DNA of 22,845 nucleotides from a virus. The notes under the pieces are model-generated. The model was given only the letters and a program-made list of their open reading frames with translations. It did not search any database and had not been told where the DNA came from. A program made the position numbers and the translations under genes. The stretch's first letter is position 1, and each line of letters begins with the position of its first letter. The stretch is taken from IMG/VR virus record IMGVR_UViG_3300006919_000489, positions 1 through 22,845 of that record; one strand, given 5' to 3'. This document shows positions 12,530 through 18,900 of the stretch, piece after piece.

Positions 12530-12548
12530 AGTATAGTTAAAAATAAGG

Positions 12549-12675
12549 TGTAGAAGGCAACAAGAACTATGATATAAATGTAAACAGTGGAACCACTATC
12601 TACGAAGTTTGGCAACTTTGGATTTAATACATATTGTATTGTTTCTTTTAGGGGAAACTAAAGTTGCCTTCTACA
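12549..12675. ncRNA. Structured RNA candidate 1 (multibranched, 13-bp closing stem)
   Basis: A perfect 13-bp inverted repeat, TGTAGAAGGCAAC (12549-12561) and GTTGCCTTCTACA (12663-12675), encloses four hairpins: 12586-12597 (AGTG/CACT), 12603-12620 (7 bp with one wobble, TGGC loop), 12626-12640 (AATACA/TGTATT) and 12641-12658 (GTTTC/GAAAC), the last two directly adjacent. No ORF is present. On the minus strand, GATAAATA-AAAA precedes TGTAG, and transcription would end at the 12491-12529 terminator after about 185 nt. On the plus strand, an 18-base copy of the cassette leader lies just upstream (12531-12548) and wobble pairs in two hairpins favour that strand. Orientation is unresolved. Confidence 0.7.
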
Positions 12676-12679
12676 TTTT

Positions 12680-12687
12680 TATTTATC
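12680..12687 (-). promoter_or_regulatory. Late-type promoter octamer GATAAATA ahead of RNA candidate 1
   Basis: GATAAATA-AAAA-TGTAG on the minus strand; the spacing from octamer to TGTA equals that at 12944 and 12474. No gene follows it, only the structured RNA. Confidence 0.65.
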
Positions 12688-12696
12688 ACATAAAAG

Positions 12697-12722
12697 AAAA
12701 CCCGTTACGGATAACGGGTTTT
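12697..12722. terminator. Bidirectional intrinsic terminator
   Basis: CCCGTTA/TAACGGG (12701-12707/12712-12718) with a CGGA loop, flanked by AAAA and TTTT, which extend the stem to 11 bp. It separates the two RNA candidates and can stop transcription from either side. Confidence 0.85.
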
Positions 12723-12756
12723 CACGATAACCGAACATTTCTGTTCAATATTTAGG

Positions 12757-12782
12757 AAAAATCATCTATGTCATTAGATGAT
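12757..12782 (-). terminator. Intrinsic terminator of RNA candidate 2
   Basis: An 8-bp stem ATCATCTA/TAGATGAT (12761-12768/12775-12782), loop of six, with a T-run on the minus-strand side only (five A at 12756-12760 on the given strand). The plus-strand side has no T-run, so the signal is directional. Confidence 0.75.
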
Positions 12783-12939
12783 AAAATGGCACATTATTCA
12801 AAAACCTTGGTCTTTGTACAAGTGCTGTAACGACTATTGCTTATTCGAGTGAGTGTCTTCAACGCCGACCACAGGCTCAAACACTCTTGGCTACTGTCAT
12901 TATAGAATCAATGTTATGTTGATGACAACAGCCGTTACA
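12757..12939 (-). ncRNA. Structured RNA candidate 2 (three-way junction, own promoter and terminator)
   Basis: On the minus strand, GATAAATA-TTAT is followed by a domain closed by TGTAACG/CGTTACA (12939-12933/12832-12826). Inside are a 12-bp helix (12933-12922 with 12900-12889) containing two adjacent G-U pairs, which would be mismatches on the other strand, and a GAGTGT/ACACTC arm (12886-12881/12856-12851) with an inner GCC/GGC. The unit ends in ATCATCTA/TAGATGAT followed by five T, a terminator polar for the minus strand, giving about 184 nt. It has no ORF and does not fit a tRNA. It lies downstream of the holin-like gene. Confidence 0.75.
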
Positions 12940-12943
12940 ATAA

Positions 12944-12951
12944 TATTTATC
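12944..12951 (-). promoter_or_regulatory. Late-type promoter octamer GATAAATA ahead of RNA candidate 2
   Basis: GATAAATA-TTAT-TGTAACGG on the minus strand, located in the 26-bp gap after the stop of the holin-like gene. Confidence 0.75.
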
Positions 12952-12965
12952 TGTTTTGTGGTTTT

Positions 12966-13190
12966 TTAGGGCGATAACAGTTCAACTACCACTGTTATGA
13001 GTGTAGTTACCACAAGTGCCATAATAGTCCATATTCTTGTGTCCAATCTGTCTAATCTTGTGGTGAAAAATGATCTGTTATCTTTGACTTCGTCTTCTAA
13101 TCTGTGTATACAGTCGTGAATATGCTTTACATCTGTTTCCATCATTATCATTTTGCTATTCAAATGCTGATTAGTAATATTTTTAGCCAT
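12966..13190 (-). CDS. XhlA/holin-like protein: coiled coil plus C-terminal membrane helix, 74 aa
   Basis: Residues 10-50 form a charged heptad pattern (MMETDVKHIHDCIHRLEDEV), followed by LDTRIW and one hydrophobic helix (about 53-71, IMALVVTTLITVVVELL) at the C-terminus. This is the shape of XhlA-type cell-lysis accessory proteins and small membrane-anchored phage proteins; exact membership cannot be proved. The ATG overlaps the preceding 46-aa ORF by 8 bp. Position after the tail fibres fits a lysis module, although no endolysin is seen in this window. Confidence 0.75.
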   Translation of the reverse strand: MAKNITNQHLNSKMIMMETDVKHIHDCIHRLEDEVKDNRSFFTTRLDRLDTRIWTIMALVVTTLITVVVELLSP

Positions 13191-13323
13191 TGTCTTTGTC
13201 TTTTATCCACTGGTCTATTTCGCTGTTAGACGCAATGTCGCCGCCTGTAACAGCATCAAATAGATGATTGTAGTCTTGATGCTCACCATATGTAGTGTAA
13301 GCATAGTTTAATAGTTCTTCCAT
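13183..13323 (-). CDS. Hypothetical acidic small protein, 46 aa
   Basis: ATG 13323 with AGAGG upstream (rc of 13334-13338, overlapping the stop of the 23-aa ORF); the stop lies inside the start of the holin-like gene (8-bp overlap). The product begins MEELLNYAYTTYGEHQDYNH and is acidic and helical, ending in SEIDQWIKDKDNG. The dense packing on both sides supports a real gene. No function recognised. Confidence 0.65.
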   Translation of the reverse strand: MEELLNYAYTTYGEHQDYNHLFDAVTGGDIASNSEIDQWIKDKDNG

Positions 13324-13335
13324 ATCTTTATACCT

Positions 13336-13407
13336 CTAATATCTTTTTTTACCTTTACCTTTTTTCATTGGTTTTTTCTTCTTTTTGCCTTTTGAGTGGT
13401 AAGCCAT
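13336..13407 (-). CDS. Lysine-rich micro-protein, 23 aa
   Basis: ATG 13407 has a textbook AAGGAG site 7 bp upstream, placed in the 10-bp gap after the 64-aa gene. The product is MAYHSKGKKKKKPMKKGKGK followed by KRY: 13 of 23 residues are Lys or Arg. Very short Lys/Gly-rich peptides with KKPMKKGKK-like runs occur, from memory, beside structural genes in other phages. Binding to nucleic acid or to acidic virion proteins is a guess based on charge alone. Confidence 0.65.
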   Translation of the reverse strand: MAYHSKGKKKKKPMKKGKGKKRY

Positions 13408-13417
13408 CGGTTTCTCC

Positions 13418-13612
13418 TTATAATGCTACTTTTGTCCAAGTATTTGAATCCTCATCAAATACTGCTTTTTCCGTATAAGCAGGAAAGTTTGCCGCATCGT
13501 GTTCTAACTGCGGAACTTCTACAGTTGTGCTACTGGCACCTGCTATTTCTAACTGTTGGTTTTTATGGTATAAAAACTCTTTTGTTGTTGAATCGTAATA
13601 ATAATATTCCAT
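13418..13612 (-). CDS. Small tail-fibre-associated protein, 64 aa
   Basis: Starts 3 bp after the stop of the 770-aa adhesin. The product (MEYYYYDSTTKEFLYHKNQQ...) has a YYYD..TKEFLY start, a central VEVPQLEHDAANFPAYTEKA and a WTKVAL end, similar in layout to the N-terminal part of tail-fibre assembly proteins (Y.Y...TGE[FY]......P......P......W). A chaperone or fibre-tip partner role is inferred from position and pattern. Confidence 0.65.
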   Translation of the reverse strand: MEYYYYDSTTKEFLYHKNQQLEIAGASSTTVEVPQLEHDAANFPAYTEKAVFDEDSNTWTKVAL

Positions 13613-13615
13613 AAT

Positions 13616-15928
13616 CTAATCGTTGTTGTTGTATGGTGATACAAAATATGCGTGATTTATTGTATTAGCACCTGTTGTTTGTATAGTTAGTGCTCCACTG
13701 GTGCTTGATGCCGCTATGATTTTGCCATCACCTGCTATACTGCCGCCCCAACAGTTACCCGTAAATATACTACTTACACTTTCTATTCTGTGAGTTTGAT
13801 AACCAGCACTATCGGGGTCTGTGTCAATACTCAATACATCGTTTGTGTTACTTGGGAACATATATACTCTGCCGTCTGCTCCTAAGGCTCCTCTACCATA
13901 TCTACCAGTGATATTACCACTTGGATCGTGTCTTGTATATGTGTTTGTATCTATATCAAAAATACCTATATCAGCACTACTCCAAGGAGTACAATATATT
14001 TTACCATCAACACCTAATACAGCATCTTGATATCTATCATTACTGCCGGAGACTGAATCACTGCCGCCACTTAGTGTTATTGTGCTGTAAGTATCTGTTG
14101 AAGGATCCCATTTTTTCCACACATTAAATCTGTATGGAGGCAAATACACTATATTGTCTTTAGGATGTTGAACCATTGGTGGATGGGCAAAACCGCTGGG
14201 GATACCGTTGTTTGCTATATTAGTTGAACTGTAACTGCCATCACTTGGATCATATACATAATGATTATAACTACCACTATCCGGCTTCATTATTATTCTA
14301 CCATCTCTAAGTCCATAAGCACCATAACCATTAGTCATACCACTTATGCTGATTGCTGTTGCTGAATAGTTAGTTGGGTCTATTTCTATAATGTTAGTTT
14401 TATTGTTTGGACACAAATAAACATTACTGTTATGTGTGCTGATGGCACCACCTTGGTGTGTTACATCACTGCTTGATACACCTGTAAGTGTAGTTATAGC
14501 ATAAGTTCCTGCTGAGTTACTGTATTCTAAAACAGTATTTGTGCTTCTTGGATACACTATAACATTACCATTAGGTAAACTTCCTGCGTATTGATAACTG
14601 TTTGTGCCACCACTTGTTGTGCCATTAAACTCGTATGCGTAAGTTTCACTACCGCCACTGCTGATAAGATTACTTGCTGTTTGCCATTCACTGTATGTTG
14701 GCATACTTGGATAGTTTGGATAACTACCTGCTGGAACAAACTCTGTTATGCTAACGGTGTTTGAAGTTGCTACTATGGTACCACTTACACTACCTGTTCT
14801 TAAACTTACATTAAATGTTTCTGTGCCACTAACATTACCACTGACTGTGTCTACATTGAATGTTGCGGCATCACTTTGTATTGTGATGTTACCACTTGTT
14901 GATACAAAATCATTATCTGCTGTAGTTATATTGTTTACTGTCCAATATAAATCTGTGCCACTGTTTACATTACCTGTTGCTACTGTGAATACTGAAGTAT
15001 TGCCTTCTACTACACTTGATGGTGAACCACTTAAACTGTATGTTAGGACTGGTGCTACTGGGTCCTCTACTACTAAAACAACTACACCACTACCACCTTG
15101 GCCACCGGCTCCTCCGCCGCCACCAAGTCCATTAGTTCCTGTTATAGGGTGTTGACTGGATCCTCCACTTGGAACATCTCCACGGCCCCAACCGCCACCA
15201 CCTGTGCCGCCTGCGCCGCCACTACCTGCTGATGTGCCACCTACATTGTCTCCACCACCTCCACCACCACCATATGTAGTGCTGTTTACTGACCAAGTGT
15301 AACCGTCTCCGCCTTTACCACCTGCTGATCCATTAGCACCTGCCTGTGTGGCACCACCGCCACCAGCACCGTGTTGGCCATTTGAACTGCTACCACCTGC
15401 TGATCCAAAACTTTGATATCCACTTGCTGTAGCAGATCCGCTACTGCCTAAGTTATCCCAACCGGCACCACCACCGCCACTACCACCACTGTTTCCACTA
15501 CCACCACCGCCACCTGCGGCTGAGTATGGACCTATGCTTGTTGCTTGACCGTTATTGCTTGGGGGTGCTGATATAGGACCTGTTCCACCGGCACCTATAG
15601 TTACTGCGGTTGATGACACAGTATCATCTCCTCCTGTGAGTTCCCAAGTAAATACATCACTGAGTATTTTGACTTCTCCACCACCACCGCCTCCTCCACG
15701 GAGACCGGCTGGGTTTGAAACTATAATGGAACTATCTCCACCACTGCCTCCACCGCCTACAAGTAAGATGTGTTTGATTGCGCCGTGTTCGTTGAATGTA
15801 ATACTACTGTTTGATGTAAAAGTAAGTGCTTTTAATCTGTCAGCACCATTACCGATGAAACTGGCTGTTCCACCACTTATATTTGCTGGTTCTTGATTAC
15901 CTGCTACAAAACTGGCACTTAGTGGCAT
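13616..15928 (-). CDS. Tail adhesin: glycine-rich domain, Calx-beta-like domain, beta-propeller-like repeats (770 aa)
   Basis: Three parts are visible. Residues about 50-290 are packed with Gly runs (GGGGGGG, GGGGGSG, GGAGGTGGGG) like the polyglycine sandwich of receptor-binding phage adhesins. Residues about 290-395 (YSLSGSPSSVVEGNTSVFTV...) look like a Calx-beta or Ig-like strand domain. Residues about 440-765 hold seven repeats of a G.[IL]..[DG]G.[IV]Y..P........D...NTYT pattern (e.g. GALGADGRVYMFPSNTNDVL), consistent with a seven-bladed propeller. Its start overlaps the stop of the long fibre gene by one base (TAATG). It is probably a distal receptor-binding subunit. The start region matches fibre N-termini in that no signal peptide is present. 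Confidence 0.82.
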   Translation of the reverse strand: MPLSASFVAGNQEPANISGGTASFIGNGADRLKALTFTSNSSITFNEHGAIKHILLVGGGGSGGDSSIIVSNPAGLRGGGGGGGEVKILSDVFTWELTGGDDTVSSTAVTIGAGGTGPISAPPSNNGQATSIGPYSAAGGGGGSGNSGGSGGGGAGWDNLGSSGSATASGYQSFGSAGGSSSNGQHGAGGGGATQAGANGSAGGKGGDGYTWSVNSTTYGGGGGGGDNVGGTSAGSGGAGGTGGGGWGRGDVPSGGSSQHPITGTNGLGGGGGAGGQGGSGVVVLVVEDPVAPVLTYSLSGSPSSVVEGNTSVFTVATGNVNSGTDLYWTVNNITTADNDFVSTSGNITIQSDAATFNVDTVSGNVSGTETFNVSLRTGSVSGTIVATSNTVSITEFVPAGSYPNYPSMPTYSEWQTASNLISSGGSETYAYEFNGTTSGGTNSYQYAGSLPNGNVIVYPRSTNTVLEYSNSAGTYAITTLTGVSSSDVTHQGGAISTHNSNVYLCPNNKTNIIEIDPTNYSATAISISGMTNGYGAYGLRDGRIIMKPDSGSYNHYVYDPSDGSYSSTNIANNGIPSGFAHPPMVQHPKDNIVYLPPYRFNVWKKWDPSTDTYSTITLSGGSDSVSGSNDRYQDAVLGVDGKIYCTPWSSADIGIFDIDTNTYTRHDPSGNITGRYGRGALGADGRVYMFPSNTNDVLSIDTDPDSAGYQTHRIESVSSIFTGNCWGGSIAGDGKIIAASSTSGALTIQTTGANTINHAYFVSPYNNND

Positions 15929-18900
15929 TACGCATATCCTTTACTTAAAGCAAAGTAGTAAACTGAACCATCGTAAAAGAAGTTTATGATATCAACTTCT
16001 GCTGGTGTTGTACTTAGTGTATTCAAGCCTCCTGCCCATTTTATATTAGCACCTGTTGTAAGTGCTCTTGATCCAGTGCCATCTTGTGTTATTATAATAA
16101 CACCACTACTACCTGCCGCCGCATTGGCTATACTGTTTATTGTTATAGCACCTGTGGCAGTTAGTTTGAATATACTACCATTTGCTAAATCTAATGTGCT
16201 ACTGATGTCACCACTTTGGTTTCCGTGACTAATAACTGTTTCTTGGAACTGTTTTAGTGTTATATCATCAGCACTGATACTTGCTACACTACCGCTGTTT
16301 AATCTTGCGTCTACTCTTGCGTCTGTGTAGTATAAGTTTGAGGAACCTTCACTTAAATCATCAGTATCTTTACTGCTTATATCTAAGTTTGAACCAGTTT
16401 GTAAGTTTACTCTTGCGTCAGCACGGGCATCTGTGTAATACAAGTTTGTGCCTTCGCTGAGGTCACTTGTTGATTTGTTTGATAAATCTAAGTTACTACC
16501 TGTTTGTAGATTTACACGAGCATCTGCTCTTGTGTCAGTATAATATAAGTTTGTGCCTTCAGTTAAATCTGTTGTGCTAAACACACTCATATCTACTGCT
16601 ACATTGTCAGCATTTACTGTTATACCATTACCAGCACCTATATCAAGTGTAACATTGCCAGTGTCTCCACCGCCTGTTAAACCACTGCCTGCTGTGACAC
16701 CACTGATTAAATCAGTATCACTTAAACTGAATAAACCTGTGCTATTGTCATAACTTATACCATTATGAGCACCTAAACTTGTTCTTATGTAGTTTTGATG
16801 ATTGCTGATATCACTTACTGTTCCTGTAACATTACCTGTTAGATTACCTGTGAATGTATCTGCGTGTATACCTATGCTACCATAGTTAAAGTTTGTGTTA
16901 GCACTATCATATCTCCACAGTTGTGTTCCACTGTTGGAGCCATCTTTATACATAAACAAGTCATCACTGTTACTTGGTAAGAACCAACTATACATTCTGT
17001 GAGCACCACCAACATATTTGGCGCCTCTGTTTATAAATGTTATTGTGGCAGTTTTATTTTCATCAATGTTTGTGTTGGTTGCTACACCTGTGTTTAATCC
17101 TGTTGTTAAACCACTGTCAGTATACAATGTAAATATTAAACCATAATCCAGTTTAGCATAATATGTGTTACCATTTACTGCTGTTCCAAAACTACCACTA
17201 AATCCATCTAATAATACTTCGTCGCCGTTGGCAAAATCTGCTGGATATGTGTTTTGTTTAGCATTCATCTGTGATCTAACAGCATCACCGGCACTTACAG
17301 TACCTATGGCGTAAAAGTTTTGTTGAACTTGAGTAGCAGTTGTACCTCTTTGATTATGTTCACCCCTATCTACATTTATAGTAACATTAGCAAAGGCATT
17401 GCCATTACGGAATAAACCCAGTTCTATATCATTGCTAACACTTGCGTTATGTCCGCTAAAAGCATACAAGGCACTACCTTGTCCTGTTGCTTCTACAGTT
17501 CGTGCTACAGCATATTTTTGTAATGGTGCTCTGTTTTGTGCTGTAGTATTGTTTTCAAGTGGTCCTAAATATACTTCTCCACCACTTAAATGTAAACTTG
17601 TAGAACTCTTATTAGAGTTTTGGAAATCACTGTCTGTGGCAATATGCTGTCTTACAGTTGAACCAGTTGCTTTGGATAACACAAAATCTGTTGTTTTATT
17701 TGTGCCTTCATAATCCACAGCATAAAAACTAAGTTTAGAAGAAGGATTGTATGTGCTTGGTGATGATAGATTTTGACTTCTACCCCAAGCCATAACACGA
17801 CCTATTTCTGTTCCTGCTCTTGGATACTGTAGTGATAAAGGCGTATCAACATCACCTTCGAAACTACTAAACATCAATCTTGGACCTGCTTGTGATCTAA
17901 AGTTACCTAACTCGTTTTGAGCACTAAAGTCTGTGAATGCCCCTAATCCTACTTGTGTTACAGGTAAGTTTTTAGTTGCGTGGTTAAATCCTAAACTTTC
18001 TGCTTTTCCGTCCCATCCTATGTTTAAGCCGTTTACTTCAAAACCATCTCTAAATGGTCTGTTACCTAACTCAGTTTCATTACCTATAACAATACCACGA
18101 GGTGCTCTAAATGTGCTTTCGTCTTGGTAAGTATCTCCAGCAAGTGTGCTTTTGCCCATTTTCCAGTATGATCTTCCAGTAAGTAAGTTATTTCCTGTCA
18201 TACTAAAGTCTTGTCTATATAAGCCGGCACTATAACTTAAATCATCTAAATCAAACTCAACATTGTGATTTTTTCTGTTTGTGCTTGGAATAGCAAAAAA
18301 ACCTAAGTCTACATTGGACTTTGGATTACTGGGAGTACTAATCCATTCACCATCTAAAACAACCGCTCTTAGTCCTGTGGTGCTATTATAAACACCTTCA
18401 CTTACTGTTAAATAAGTACGATTTGTTATACCATTTACAGTATCGCCTGTGATATTAGCATCTGCTACATCATTTAGTGTGATTGTGCTGTTTGCGTGAT
18501 CAGTACTGACAACATATAATGGTTTTTCATTAAATCCAGTAACACCATATGTGCCCACAGGATCTGCTTCTTGTGTTATAACTTGTCCTGTTCTTATATT
18601 GCTTTGTATAAATCCACTTATGTCATTGGTGTTTATATTAGTATTGCTGTTAAAGTTAAAATCTTTCATTCCACCGTAACCAGTAATAGTAAGTGTGGTA
18701 CTACCTGCTGTTGCGTTATATATTATGTTGTATGCCTCGGGTATAACATTACTGCTATGTGTGAGAGTTCTATTATAGTCTGTGGCTTCTAAACCTTCCC
18801 ATTGTAGTTCACCGTATTTGAATACGCCGTCACCAATACTACCACCTTGACTGTTAGGCGCACTACCTTCTACACCTGTTTGTGATAGTTGTATATTGTC

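Noticed and set aside
12820-12945. tRNA gene in the folded segment
   Set aside because: There is a three-way junction but no GGTTCGA-type T arm, no 7-base anticodon loop geometry, and the arms have the wrong lengths.
14748-15896. Plus-strand proline/leucine-rich frames opposite the adhesin
   Set aside because: They are the complement of Gly-rich coding repeats (GGN read as CCN) and have no ribosome sites.
16295-16570. CRISPR-like or mobile-element repeats
   Set aside because: The repeats are in frame, about 100 bp, diverged at third positions and inside a fibre gene; no short conserved repeat with unique spacers or transposase is present.
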